Source: Paramoeba atlantica (lineage: Eukaryota > Discosea). Taken from it: DNA of 64,000 bases. The position numbers and the translations under genes were made by a program. Location of the stretch: assembly GCA_977017575.1 (NCBI GenBank), contig CDRNVI010000021.1, positions 62,001 to 126,000 of the forward strand, written 5' to 3'. The notes beneath the pieces were generated by a model. That model did no database searches. It was not told the origin of the DNA and worked only from the letters and a program-made list of their open reading frames with translations. Below, piece after piece: positions 10,460 through 21,433 of this stretch; the first letter of the stretch is position 1, and each line of letters begins with the position of its first letter.

Positions 10460-11575
10460 ATGACACAACTCGAACTTCACTCTACCCGAAATTTACGGTC
10501 ATCGCGCAGTTCGTCTCCTGCAGTGCAACGGCCCGAGCCTACCGAGCCGTTGTCGCAGCAGGAGCTGAGTTTGGTGTGCACTGTTGCCCGAGAAAAACTG
10601 TTGAGTAGGGTGGCGGTCAATGTTAGGGCCAAATTTCGACGCAAGGACTCTTCTTCTGAGGCAATGCAAGTTGTGCAAGGTAAGATTCGAAAAGAAGGGA
10701 TTGAATTATGGGGTGTCTGGGATAATGAACCCTCAAAAGAGTATCCATTTCCGCACGCCGACTTGTACTATTACGACATTTCGATCATAGATGATCCTCC
10801 GGCGACTACGGGGCTAGAACAAGGGTCGACCGCCAATGGATTACGTACTAGTCAGAATTTCCCGGATGGTGGGGGGACAAACGAGGCTATTGTTAACGCT
10901 GATACTGTGGAAACTGGAATTCCTTTCGGACCGAGTGCCAATTTGGACCCTAACGGCCTGGATCCTTACGAGCCGATTACGTTCACCCCATGGATTAACG
11001 CCTTTGATGACGGGGGATTTCGCGTACGGGATTTGATGCGAGAACTGCGAGAAGCACCAGAATTTGGACTTCGCGTGAACCAGTTTTTCACCGACCGGAC
11101 TTTTCTGAAGCAACAAGAACGATTTTTTGAAAATGTTTTTTGCAAGTGGATTCTTTTTGCGCGGATGACTCAAGGTTGGGATCAGGGAGTTTACTTGGAA
11201 ATGGGAAAAGCAATCATTCAGACGATGCGCGATGCATATTGGCGAGCCCGGCGCATTGACGTGGATCTCGTGCATCAAAAATTGCAAAAAGACGTCCGTC
11301 CGAATGATAAGTTCTACCATCTTGTCAGTGAGCAATTAGTTGATCGCCAGAAGCAGTATGCCCGCCAAGTGGGATTTTCCGGATCAGGGGTCTTCCACTC
11401 AAAGGCAAGTTTTCAAGGAAATGCGCGCCAGAATTTTGTGCCTCAACAGCGAGCTCCTTTATTGTGTTATGGTTGTCGTTCCCCTGACCACATGTGGAGA
11501 AATTGTCCTAAACGGTTTCAGCAGGGTTTTCGTTCGAGGGTGGCTGGCCCTGCACAAGGCAGCAAGAACTTCTGA
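10460..11575 (+). CDS. D3 gag-like nucleocapsid protein
   Basis: A 371-residue protein starting at ATG directly after A1. An N-terminal domain has GIELWGVWDNEPSKEYPFPH, a central helical region has DPYEPITFTPWINAF and GFRVRDLMRELREAPE, and the C-terminus has one CCHC knuckle, CYGCRSPDHMWRNC. It is homologous to D2 gag. Expected role: packaging element RNA in a virus-like particle. The gag assignment rests on the knuckle, the position before YR/RT and the conservation between D2 and D3, not on a recognised capsid fold. Confidence 0.8.
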   Translation: MTQLELHSTRNLRSSRSSSPAVQRPEPTEPLSQQELSLVCTVAREKLLSRVAVNVRAKFRRKDSSSEAMQVVQGKIRKEGIELWGVWDNEPSKEYPFPHADLYYYDISIIDDPPATTGLEQGSTANGLRTSQNFPDGGGTNEAIVNADTVETGIPFGPSANLDPNGLDPYEPITFTPWINAFDDGGFRVRDLMRELREAPEFGLRVNQFFTDRTFLKQQERFFENVFCKWILFARMTQGWDQGVYLEMGKAIIQTMRDAYWRARRIDVDLVHQKLQKDVRPNDKFYHLVSEQLVDRQKQYARQVGFSGSGVFHSKASFQGNARQNFVPQQRAPLLCYGCRSPDHMWRNCPKRFQQGFRSRVAGPAQGSKNF

Positions 11576-11641
11576 AACGTTCCCACCCGAACGGCCAGTA
11601 CTACAATAAATACCAACCGAAACCACAAACCTTTTACGCAA

Positions 11642-12709
11642 GTGAACAGTACAGTAACAGTTTTCAAAAGAAAAAGGATACAATTTATGCAAGTGACGAA
11701 GAAACGAAGGATGGAGAAGAATCACGTGGGTGTAGTGAGTGCAAAGAACTCAAGAGGAAGATATCTCAGATCTGGGACTTTATACGGCGGGACGCTAAGT
11801 TTGGAGCAGAAGGTGCCGGAAAGGCAGAAATTGATGAAGTTATTGCTGGGTGTGACAATAATGAGTCCCGAAATAAGGATGGCTCTCGATGCAATGGGGG
11901 CAATGTGGAGCGTTTCGACGTGGCGGGCACGGGCACGAATATGGGAGCGCCTGTCAGCCTTTTGCACGGGAAGGGGGATACGGATAACGGCGTTACACGC
12001 CGTGACTTTTCTTGCCAGTTTGCAGATAAGAATACAGGCGAAACTAACTTACGCCCGAACCCTCGCCTCGATATTAAACCTTGCAGGGGAAAATACGAAC
12101 CCGTTAAAATTCTACGTAAAATCTCTAATGGCGGAAGGAGCGACGGAACCATGCCGTCAAATGGAACCCCTGACGCAGCAGCACATTCAGAAATTGTGGA
12201 ACCACATGGCATCCCGCGAAAAACATACGCTGCTGCTGTGCTGGAAGGGGGCAAGCCGTTGGTCCGAAACGGCAGCGTTGACCAGAGAACGGTTTTACGA
12301 AGTCGCGTCCAACAGAATTGTAATTTGGTGGGGAAGGCATACGAAGACGTCCCGCCTAAACCCATATCGCCCATCCATGTATACCGTCATCGAGGGACCG
12401 GGCACGGAGGAGCTCGCAAGGTATGTAGCGCAACTAAAGCCTCTCCAACCGATGTCATGGGCTACAACTTCACAAGTGGATGTCGAGATAAGGAAAATTC
12501 TCGGATTGGGTTTCGGGTCACATTCGGCAAAGCGCGGGGCGATCACTCTTCTTCTCGCGGAGGTGGCAAACGGCAATCTAAATTTGGAGGAGGTCCAGCA
12601 TCTTGCAAAACATCAGAGCCTGGAATCTCTTCTGCGGTACAATGCCGATCCAGTGACGACTGCACTGGCACTGGGAACGCACAAAGCAACGCGCAAGTTG
12701 ACCATCTGA
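11642..12709 (+). CDS. D3 tyrosine recombinase
   Basis: A 355-residue YR. An N-terminal SAM-like DNA-binding half (STWRARARIWERLSAFCTG) is followed by the catalytic half with Arg in GASRWSETAAL, the HSAKRGA box, His in AKHQSLESL, and the presumed nucleophile Tyr in LLRYNADP. It would integrate a circular or free-ended DNA copy without target duplication, as observed for D3 itself. Its coding region is overlapped by a long open frame that leads into RT. Confidence 0.85.
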   Translation: MNSTVTVFKRKRIQFMQVTKKRRMEKNHVGVVSAKNSRGRYLRSGTLYGGTLSLEQKVPERQKLMKLLLGVTIMSPEIRMALDAMGAMWSVSTWRARARIWERLSAFCTGRGIRITALHAVTFLASLQIRIQAKLTYARTLASILNLAGENTNPLKFYVKSLMAEGATEPCRQMEPLTQQHIQKLWNHMASREKHTLLLCWKGASRWSETAALTRERFYEVASNRIVIWWGRHTKTSRLNPYRPSMYTVIEGPGTEELARYVAQLKPLQPMSWATTSQVDVEIRKILGLGFGSHSAKRGAITLLLAEVANGNLNLEEVQHLAKHQSLESLLRYNADPVTTALALGTHKATRKLTI

Positions 12710-14319
12710 TTACGGAAGACAATCTTTTTATCAAGTTTTTAGACGATATTCCTCAGGAGAAAGTTAAACACACGATTACTCGTACTCGACGAACATCGAA
12801 AGTGGCTCTTCCATCCGATTATAATCTTCCGTTGCACGTGAAATCCGGAATACCCGACATGCAGGTTAATACTCTCAGACGAATGATGAACAGCGAAGCA
12901 GAACGCCGATTCGCAGAAACATGGGATACACTTGTTCGGCTACCGTCTACACCGACGATAGAGCAGCGATTCAAATCCTTTTTACCCCCAGCTGATATAT
13001 CCGCTTTGTTGGAGACAGGAGTTATTTCACGGGTTGGATCCGAGGTAGTAAAGGCCAGACCTTCGATGGAGTGGGTGATTCCGTTCACGGTGGTGGAGCC
13101 AGCTGACGACGATTCGGAGCGACGTCGCTTTATAGCCTGGACCCGAGGCGATAACAATAGAATTCGCGAAGAGTACAAGCCTGAGGTTCCCGTTTGCCAT
13201 GCTGCATATTACCTTCATCGGGTTCGAGACCAATGTGCTATTAAGCGGGATTTAGCGTGCGGGTTTTGGCAGGTGAAGATACCGGTGGAATCACGACAAA
13301 AATTTCGCTTCCGTGACGAGGAGGGCACATTATACGAAATGAATGTTATGCCCATGGGGCATCGTTGTGCCCCCGAGATAATGCACACCCTTACGGCCAC
13401 CATTGGGGGTGACCCCCGATATTGTAATCGAGATGCGTCTTTTCCTGGAGGGGGTCTGGATGTTTACATTGACGGTATTCGTTTTGCGGGCGAGGTGTCT
13501 AAGGTGAATGGGTACGCGCGCTTCATTGATCGTCGTGCTATCAATGTCAATGCTAAGTTTAAGGATCATGGCGACCCGCCAATGGATGTTTATACCTTTA
13601 ATGGGGTTACCTTTTTTCACCGAGATGGAAAGGTTAGTCTAGGGCCTAAGTTGACGCGACGATTGCAAAGTGATGATTTCTTAGCGGGAACCTATGGCTC
13701 TTTGGAGGCAGGCGTTGGGAGGTTAATTTTTGCATCGGCCATCATGGGAATATGTATGCCAGAGTACCATTTGGAGTTGAAAATTGTTAGGCGCCGAATT
13801 TGTCGATTGAATCGCGAACCGAATTTACTTGATGATAAGGTCCCATTACCGACATCTGTCAGGATACGTTTGATGGCGTGGAGGGATAAATTGCTTTATC
13901 GTTCACCTGTTACACCGCCTCGCCACCCAGATACTGTTCCCCATCAACATACTTTGTTTACGGATGCGTCATCTGTAGGATGGGGGGCGGTCCTATATCT
14001 TGATTACGGACCCATGTTTTGCACTGGGGCGCAGTGGCTGGCGGATTTTAATTACGAGGTTAATAGAGCTGAAGCGCGGGCAGTTCGACTCGCCTTTGAG
14101 AAATTTCAAATTCACTTTAAGAAAGATACGTGTGTGGACTTGTTCATTGATAATACTTCGTGTGTGGCCGCTGTTAATAGAAAGGTTTCAAAATCAAACG
14201 GAATTACCGAGGAGCTTCGTCGTTTACTGCATTTTCTGAACAAGAACGGCTTAGCGGTTAAAGCAGAGTACGTACGATCATCCGAGAACCCAGCAGATCA
14301 TTACAGTCGATATTTTTGA
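12710..14319 (+). CDS. D3 RT/RNase H
   Basis: The RT palm has RDLACGFWQVKIP (motif A, near 13245), MPMGHRCAPEIMHT (motif B, near 13350) and DVYIDGIRFAG (motif C, near 13460). The YxDG form is shared by all D-family copies here. RNase H follows: FTDASSVGWGAVLY, NRAEARAVRLAF, LFIDNTSCVAAV, NPADHYSR. The frame is open upstream to 11905 through the whole YR catalytic half, so RT has no obvious own start. Frameshifting, re-initiation or trans-splicing inside YR are possible, as overlapping ORFs are usual in the DIRS order. Confidence 0.85.
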
Positions 14320-14622
14320 ATGATGTTGTTTTCGAAGGATTGAATTACGCCATTTGTGAAAGCGCATATGATACGTATAGTAGATAAAAATAAGATATTG
14401 AGCGTTGAAAATCAAAAAAAAAAAAAAAAAAGGGAGACGTAAACTTCATGCAATCAATAACCAAGCAGAACGGACATGTGAGCGATTTTGATGTGTATGA
14501 GGAATGAGTGAGTGAGGAGACGAGATGACGAGGGGGGGGGCTCTCAGATAGTAGGCAATCTGGGGTTTCTTCTTCTTGCCGTCACTAGCGTTTGGGTGAT
14601 TTGAAGACTGGCGAGTGGGTGG

Positions 14623-15250
14623 TCCCCGCCGGGGAACTACCCATTCGCAAGAGAGAGAAAGTTTGAATATTGTTTTGTGGACGTCCATATATTTTTTGTT
14701 ATCATTATAGTCAGGATAGAAAAGTTGAAAGACATGTAGTTATTTAGTTTTATTTACTTGATGAATATTATTTACTTAGGACAATTCTTTATATATTTTG
14801 TACAAAGATTTTATGATGAGCAATTCTTAGAGTTTACGGAAAGAATTGCTTGAATAAAATATTTATTCTTTGACCGTGGCCCTACGGGGCACATATACAT
14901 ATATGTACCTGATTTTGCCCCCTCCGGGGGGAATCATGTAATTATAATTTTAGCATACTATACTATACATTATTTTACTCTAGTGACTTATAATCTTGTT
15001 CCACTCGCAAAAGGAAAGTTGCCCCACCCGCCATCCCCCAAACCACTCCCCGCCGGGGAACTACCCATTCGCAAGAGAGAGAAAGTTTGAATATTGTTTT
15101 GTGGACGTCCATATATTTTTTGTTATCATTATAGTCAGGATAGAAAAGTTGAAAGACATGTAGTTATTTAGTTTTATTTACTTGATGAATATTATTTACT
15201 TAGGACAATTCTTTATATATTTTGTACAAAGATTTTATGATGAGCAATTC
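14623..15250 (+). repeat. D3 tail block B1-A2-B2
   Basis: B1 14623-14826 ends GATGAGCAATTC. A2 14827-15022 starts with the 16-bp core. The C-rich tract CCCACCCGCCATCCCCCAAA (15023-15042) separates A2 from B2 15047-15250. The B start contains the inverted pair CCCCGCC/GGGG. Confidence 0.88.
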
Positions 15251-15546
15251 AAATGACAGAAGCACAACTGCTGCAAAATGCTATTGAAAGGAAAAAGAAA
15301 AAGTATGTTTACTCTGGCGGAATAGAAGATGATTATTTTAAATGCATTCCAATGACCGAGAGTGGTTTTCTTCATGAAAATACACGAAAAATAATAACAG
15401 CTTTAGCGAAGAAAGCAAATCTGAATGTGAAAGAAGTAGTAGAGGCTTTTCAACTAGAGATTGAAAAGCTGAATGCGTACACGATTGTCACGCAATTACG
15501 CGACAGCCTACCAAAGGCCGCATGGCTAGGTTCTATCAATTCGTAG
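15251..15546 (+). CDS. LINE-C2 C-terminal tail (after D3)
   Basis: Continues the LINE-C2 frame: KMTEAQLLQNAIERKKKKYV, then GFLHENTRKIITALAKKANL and a final helix ending SLPKAAWLGSINS. It matches the C-terminus of LINE-C3 (KMTETQLLQNAIERKRKKYV). This conserved post-RLE helical tail is common to LINE-B, -C and -E here. The function is unknown; it probably packs on the RLE. Confidence 0.82.
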
Positions 15547-15650
15547 ACCTACACAGCTGAAAGTTTTGATTGATTGATTGATCGATTGATGTAAACTTGA
15601 AAGAGTAATTTTGGTTCCGTCATAGTCAGATGACCAAGTAAAAAAATGTA

Positions 15651-15838
15651 TTTGATAGTTTACGAGAGGAAATTTAGACGAGAACAAATACGAATTTGAA
15701 AAGACTCCTTTTTCTCGAATGGCCCTACGAGGCACATAATCTCTGAATATATCTAAATATAATTCGTCATCAAATGTATAATTAGTATATACCACAGAAG
15801 TCCATAGTATACAAAAATATCGGGAGAAGCTGAATGAA
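15651..15838 (+). repeat. DIRS-type A-repeat fragment (D8)
   Basis: After the LINE-C2 A-run, a 16-bp core-like TGATAGTTTACGAGAG is followed by arm GAAATTTAGACGAG and, about 65 bp on, by GGCCCTACGAGGCACATAAT, which resembles the A repeat of D7/S1. It lies between LINE-C2 and the remaining part of D2. It is either a fragment of another family or a rearranged D2 neighbour; the core and arm make the family assignment fair. Confidence 0.5.
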
Positions 15839-16106
15839 AGCGACTGCATGTATTGGACTTAGATGTATCTTTTTCCACGTGCAAAAGGTCCTGAACCTTT
15901 CCCAAAGCCTTGCCCTTGAATCCCACGTTGATGTGCTCCACATTGAGGCCATCCCATCCAAGGCCACTCTGACTTCGTGAGTGATCGTACTCACCCCCAT
16001 CAACAGGCTTAGCAGGTTTCTCCTGCCTGATTGCGCCGACTCCAAACTTAACGTTCCCTGATATAATTTTCCAGATGAAATTAATCTCCCGTCGTAGCTC
16101 CGCGCA

Positions 16107-16856
16107 TTGACTACATTCTGTGCTGTCGTCTTTCTTCGTTTGCTGTGCGGAGCTTCGATCTGCGATGAAATTCCTCCGCAAACGAAAATAACGTACGCTC
16201 GAGCAATAATGGCACTGTTCAACCTAATCGGAGAGAGCACTGTACCAATAAAGTTTTTCTGCAAAGCGCTACAAGCCGAGGGTGCGGAGGAGCCGAAACA
16301 CCAAATGGAACCACTAACACCATACCTCTTGAACAAGCTACGAAAGAATCTGACTCAATCGGAAAGCATGACAATGCTACTGTGCTGGAAAGCTGCCTCC
16401 CGCTGGACCGAGACAGCAAATTTAACGACAGAAAGATTCGTACAGGTGACCTCGCAAAGAATAGTAATCGCCTGGGGCAGAGGAACAAAGGCGTCGCGTT
16501 GCAACCAGTGGCGACCATCAATGTACACAGTAATTCTTGGGGAAGGCACTCCGGAGCTTGCCCAATACGTTCATACGCTCAAGTCGTGGAACACAATGTG
16601 CCGAACGAACGTACGACAGATGGATCGAAATATCAAGCAAACGCTCGGTCAAGCTTTTGGGACACATTCAGCCAGGAGAGGGGCGGTCACGGAGCTGTTC
16701 AAACAGGTCGCAAATGGGAAGGTCACAATCGACGAACTGAAGAATCTGGCAAAACACCAACAGATAGAATCCCTCCTCCGGTACAATTCAGATCCCGTCA
16801 CTACCGCGCTCGCTCTTGGAACTGGGAAAGCGACAATGCATCTGAAAACGTTGTGA
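16107..16856 (+). pseudogene. D2 tyrosine recombinase region
   Basis: Catalytic half of the D2 recombinase: ASRWTETANL (Arg), THSARRGA (His/Arg box), AKHQQIESLLRYN (His and Tyr). It is about 60% similar by eye to D3 YR. Sequence related to the N-terminal half lies nearby but not in register, so the gene is treated as broken. Confidence 0.75.
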
Positions 16857-18502
16857 GCTCCGAAAATTTATTTCGCCAGTACTTGCGCGATATGCCGCAA
16901 GAGAAGAGCCGCTACACCATTGTGCGTATCCGACGCACCACAAAGCTCGCTATGCATGATGATCTCAAACTACCATTACATGTGAAGAAAGTGAAAGTGT
17001 TGAATATGAACGAAGTTCGGAATATGATGAACGGGGCAGCATCTGCCCGATTTTGTGAGACGCTAAACACCCTCTTTAAGTTGGAAAAAAATGAAGATGA
17101 ATCGCCAAAATTTGCACCTACTTTACCGGAAAAAGATATCAAAGAGTTGGAAGATGCAAATATTATTAGTAAAGTATCACCGGACGAAGAAAACAAACGC
17201 CCCACCAATCAGTGGGTGATACCCTTTACGGTTATTGAACCCGCGGATGAAACTGGAGTTGAAAAGCGCCGCAGATTTATAGCGTGGACTCGAGAGGACA
17301 ATAAGAGACTCAAAGAAGATTACATACCTTACGTTCCCTTAAAGCACGCTGCTTTCTATTTGCATCGAGCGAAAGAGCCGTACGGGCTGAAGCGCGACTT
17401 ATCATGTGGTTTTTATCAGGTGAGTGTGCCGGAGCAGGCACGGGCAAAGTTTAGATTTCGAGGAAGCAATGGAGACCTATATGAACTAAAAGTTATGCCG
17501 ATGGGGCATAGGTGTGCCCCGGAAATCATGCACACAATTACATCAACATTGGCCGGGGATCCGCATTATTGCAGCGAGAGTTCCGCGTATGATGGAGCCT
17601 TTAAAGCTGACGTCTATGTTGATGGAGTAAGGTACGCGGGAGGGGAAGAAGAGGCGAGCGCGTATAAACAATTCATTGACTCTCGAGCTGGCAGCGTTAA
17701 TGCAACTTTCAAGGACGAGGGCACGGATCCTATGACGAACTATGTTTTCAATGGAGTGGAGTTTTGTCACGAAAAGGGTAAGGTAAAAATGGGACCAAAG
17801 ATAATTCAGCGAATGAAAGAGGATAGATTTCGTTATGCTACTTTTGAGCAACTTGAATCAGCAGTGGGACGACTCGTGCACGCATCCTCAGTTCTGGGTG
17901 AACCGATAACAAACTACCATTTTCCCCTAAAATTGGTTCGCAGACGTATCAATGCGCTCAACAACAAACCTGAACTACACAACGTACGGGTACCGCTCCC
18001 TCCGTATGTAACTTTGGCATTGACGGAATGGAAGAATAAGATATGCTTAAATAATCCAGTAACACCCCCTCCTCATCCGGATACAGTTCCACACCGCCAC
18101 ACCTTATACACGGATGCTTCGTCGACGGGATGGGGAGCAATATTGTACCTCGACTACGGGCAAGTAGTTTGTGTGGGGGATCGCTGGGAGGAGAACTTCG
18201 CGTACGAAGTGAACAAAGCAGAGACGAGGGCCGTTCGTCTCGCTTTCGAGCGTTTGGTACATCACTTCCACCGAGGAACTTGTGTGGACCTTTTCATCGA
18301 TAACACATCGTGTTTAGCATCAATTAAAAAGAAATCAACAAACTCAGACGGAATTCATTTTGAACTGAAGCCATTGCTGCAATTCTTAAGAAAGCAGGGA
18401 ATTACCGTACAGCCGGAATACATTTCATCAAAATTGAATCCCGCAGATCCAATCAGTCGACAACAGGTCCAGAGCAGTGCGAAAGGGAAAATTTGTGACT
18501 AG
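16857..18502 (+). CDS. D2 RT/RNase H
   Basis: RT has KRDLSCGFYQVSVP, MPMGHRCAPEIMHT and DVYVDGVRYAG. RNase H has YTDASSTGWGAILY, KAETRAVRLAFERL, LFIDNTSCLASI and NPADPISR. The reading frame is open further upstream, to 16382, over the YR gene, as in D3. It ends 12 bp before B1. The uninterrupted domain suggests recent activity although the rest of D2 is broken. Confidence 0.82.
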
Positions 18503-18513
18503 CGAAAGGGTGG

Positions 18514-19246
18514 TCCCCGCGTGGACACCCGTTCGCGACAGGGAGAGATAATGCATCTCTCGGTGAGTGAATGTTATAGTATTATTAGTTTGTTCAAATT
18601 GGTTTCTACGGATAGTTTCAAATTCAATTGTAAAATAAAAGAGTGCAGAGATGTACATAGGATATCGTTAAAACAAATTATCAATATACATTATGTAGAC
18701 TGAAGTTCACCTTTTCGTACAATATATTTTATAGTTTCTTTATGTTGTGCAGGGGCTCACCCGGAGGGCAATTCTAGAAGTCTACGAATAGAATTGTTCG
18801 AAGGATATCGAGTTTCCTGTAGGGTGGGGGGGTGGCCCCACGGGGCACATGATATTCTCATATTATGATTTTTACTTAGTTAAATTGTCAGAGTTTAATC
18901 GTACATCAATTATTTATACTTTGGTAAAGGATAGAAGATTATATCCGTACGAAAATTTTGTCCCGCCCACCAACCCCCAAACCACTCCCCGCGTGGACAC
19001 CCGTTCGCGACAGGGAGAGATAATGCATCTCTCGGTGAGTGAATGTTATAGTATTATTAGTTTGTTCAAATTGGTTTCTACGGATAGTTTCAAATTCAAT
19101 TGTAAAATAAAAGAGTGCAGAGATGTACATAGGATATCGTTAAAACAAATTATCAATATACATTATGTAGACTGAAGTTCACCTTTTCGTACAATATATT
19201 TTATAGTTTCTTTATGTTGTGCAGGGGCTCACCCGGAGGGCAATTC
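18514..19246 (+). repeat. D2 tail block B1-A2-B2
   Basis: B1 18514-18774 and B2 18986-19246 are both 261 bp and end CCCGGAGGGCAATTC. A2 18775-18959 begins TAGAAGTCTACGAATA. The C-rich tract GTCCCGCCCACCAACCCCCA starts at 18960. LINE-C1 resumes at 19247. Confidence 0.88.
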
Positions 19247-21433
19247 CAAGCCAAGCGACGGAGACAATGGACCCTCTGGTTTTATCTACCTTCCTCCATC
19301 TGCAAAAGTGAAAATTTGGTCCATTAAGGCACTGTGTCTAAATAAAGTAAAAAGCGTCGATGTGTCAATGGAAAACACTGGAAATTCAGAGAACAAGGAG
19401 GAGCGAGGCATTGAGGGAACATCTGATTTGGAACCGCTGCCAAAGATGGCACAAATTGATCCAACGTTTGCCGTCCATGTAATCGCGATTTTTCGTTCCA
19501 TTATTAAAGCGTACCCGAAGGCTCAGACAGAAGCAGAAAGAACTGTTATCTGGCACAAACTCCTCGATACACCACGGGACTCTTTGGCCACAATCCGTCT
19601 AAACTACCTACGTCGCCAGAGCTCCGTACAGCGTCGAGGGAGACGTGAGTGGGAAACTATCGATACGAACATTACCGAGGAAGAACGACTTGTACAAGAA
19701 GTAGACAAACGATCAATTCGAAATGCATTGCAAGCAGCAAAGGCAGGAAATCTTGGAAAAGCTACCCGCATACTCGACAATGTTTACAAGGACTCTGCTC
19801 TTCCACTCTGGGAAAAGATTGACAAACTTCGAGATCTACACCCCAAAGGCCCTACACCTCAAACTTCTGATCGAGACTTCCCGCGAATTGCGATATTGGA
19901 ACCTTCTGAACTTCGTCTAGCGACTGAAAAATTGTCAAAAGGTGCAGCTCCTGGCCCGACAGGTCTGAGTGAAAGCATGATGCGAATTTTAGTGGAGGAC
20001 GAAGAATCCTGCCTTTCACTCTGCCACATGCTGAGAGACGTCATAAATGGGGAAGTTGCGAAAAGTGTCCGAGTAAGATTAACACGATGCAGAATGATAG
20101 CCCTTGCAAAACCGAACAATGGAATACGACCGGTTGCAATGGGGGAAACGCTGCTAAAAATTTGCGGTTGTATCCTCCTTGAGCGCCATGCGAACTCCTT
20201 GTCAGACATATTCCAACCGATCCAAAGAGGCATATTACAAAAGAATGCATGTGAGTCCATTGTACATGAACTTTTGGAAGAGCATGAAGCTGGAGCCACA
20301 ATTTTGACGATTGATTTCAAGAATGCATACAATACGCCACAACGTACGGCAATAGAAGAAGCGCTCCTTCAATACCCGGTATTCAAACACTTTATGCGAA
20401 TGTTCTATTTTGAATATGGTCAACCATCGGAACTTTTATTTTTCGCCAACGACTCATTACATTCCGTGATCGAAAGCTCGTCTGGGGTCCGTCAAGGATC
20501 AGCACTCTCTTCGGTTTATTTTTGCGCACTGCTACAAGGTCCTTTGAAAGAAATTGCGAAGCTCTATCCAGAGGTTACTATCAGAGCCTACCAGGACGAT
20601 GTGACGATGAGCTCCAAAAATGAGTCGTCTTTGGAAGTTGCGTTCCTTCACCTCAAAGAACTAGCAAGTGGTCTGAATCTTGAAATTAATTCCCGTAAAT
20701 GCGAAGTATTCCAAGGCAACAGTTCAACGAATAATCGAGGGATGGATCTCAAGGAACTTGGGGTGGAAGACTGTGTGGATTCCATCAAGGTCCTAGGAGC
20801 ATACATCGGGCATAATAAAGCCGTTGAACGAAAGCTCTTGGAGAAGTTAGGGAAACATAAATGTTTATTTCGAAGACTTCGCGCTATGGGTCCCAGCAAC
20901 TTGTCACTAGCGATTCTCAAGCGATGTACCGTACCCCGTCATGATTACCACCTTCGAGTCCACAAACCTGGAGCTTCGTTTCTTCTTGCCCAGGTGTTCG
21001 ACGAGGAAATCCATGAGATCTTAAAGAAATGGTGTGGTGCAGATAGTGAAGCACTTAAACTCTCTGCCCTCCCATGTAAAATGGGAGGTCTAGGAATCAC
21101 CTCAACCGTTCTAAAGCAACGCTACTTTTTCGAAGCGTCCCTAAAATCTATTGATGAGCGATCAAAACCCATTAATGCTCCGGTAGATAAGGGAGGCAAG
21201 AAACAAGCCGACAGCACACGAACGAATTCACAAGCTGCACGCACTCAGCTAAGAAAGAGCATGAAGAATGAACACGAGAAGACAGCAGCAGAATTGAATG
21301 CAATACCGAGATTCCAAAATATCATAAAGCGAACGAAGGAGGCGAACAATCACTTAGATTCAACGTGCAACTACGTAAATCCATATCTTTTTCGTTACAC
21401 TCTAATGATGCGCCTAGGAATTGCTCTAAGTAA
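19247..21433 (+). CDS. LINE-C1 RT region
   Basis: Continues LINE-C1 after D2. FIYLPPSAKVKIWS matches the end of the N-terminal domain in LINE-B (FLPPQTNVRVYKIQW). Then PKMAQIDPTFAVHVIAIF (pre-RT block), KGAAPGPTGLSESMM (RT motif 0/1), TIDFKNAYNTPQRT (A, about 20308), SGVRQGSALSSVYFCALLQG (B, about 20480) and IRAYQDDVTMSSK (C, about 20583). An apparent stop soon after 21433 lies inside the 117-bp insert, so the RT itself is uninterrupted. Confidence 0.85.

Larger units (their letters stand above)
10263..15250 (+). mobile_element. DIRS-like YR retrotransposon D3, looks whole
   Basis: The best-preserved YR element here (4988 bp). A1 10263-10458, gag 10460-11575, tyrosine recombinase 11642-12709, RT/RNase H about 12710-14319, B1 14623-14826, A2 14827-15022, B2 15047-15250. 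A1 and A2 are both 196 bp and differ at one base seen by eye; B1 and B2 are both 204 bp. It inserted into LINE-C2 without a target duplication (SYL|KMTEAQ restored). The gag-YR-RT/RH order matches VIPER rather than DIRS1. No break is seen; very young. Confidence 0.9.
9550..15646 (+). mobile_element. LINE-C copy C2, 5'-truncated, nested in D2 and holding D3
   Basis: Only the C-terminal part of the LINE-C polyprotein is present. It begins abruptly at VLKHRYFFDTASKS just after the D2 gag end and finishes with a short A-run (15640-15646). The 5' truncation is typical of incomplete LINE reverse transcription. D3 interrupts it at 10262/15251. The flanks are D2 gag 3' sequence on the left and a DIRS-type A start on the right. 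Confidence 0.82.
5051..19246 (+). mobile_element. DIRS-like YR retrotransposon D2 (VIPER-like gene order), holds D1 and LINE-C2
   Basis: Complete split direct repeats: A1 5051-5236, B1 18514-18774, A2 18775-18959, B2 18986-19246. Parts in order: gag (begins 5242, C-terminal piece ends 9458 with a CCHC knuckle), tyrosine recombinase (about 16107-16856), RT/RNase H (about 16860-18502). It is interrupted by D1 and by LINE-C2, and lies in LINE-C1 without a target duplication. A1 and A2 differ by about one base and B1 and B2 look identical, so it is young. It is nonetheless broken: about two insertions plus an internal rearrangement. Confidence 0.88.
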
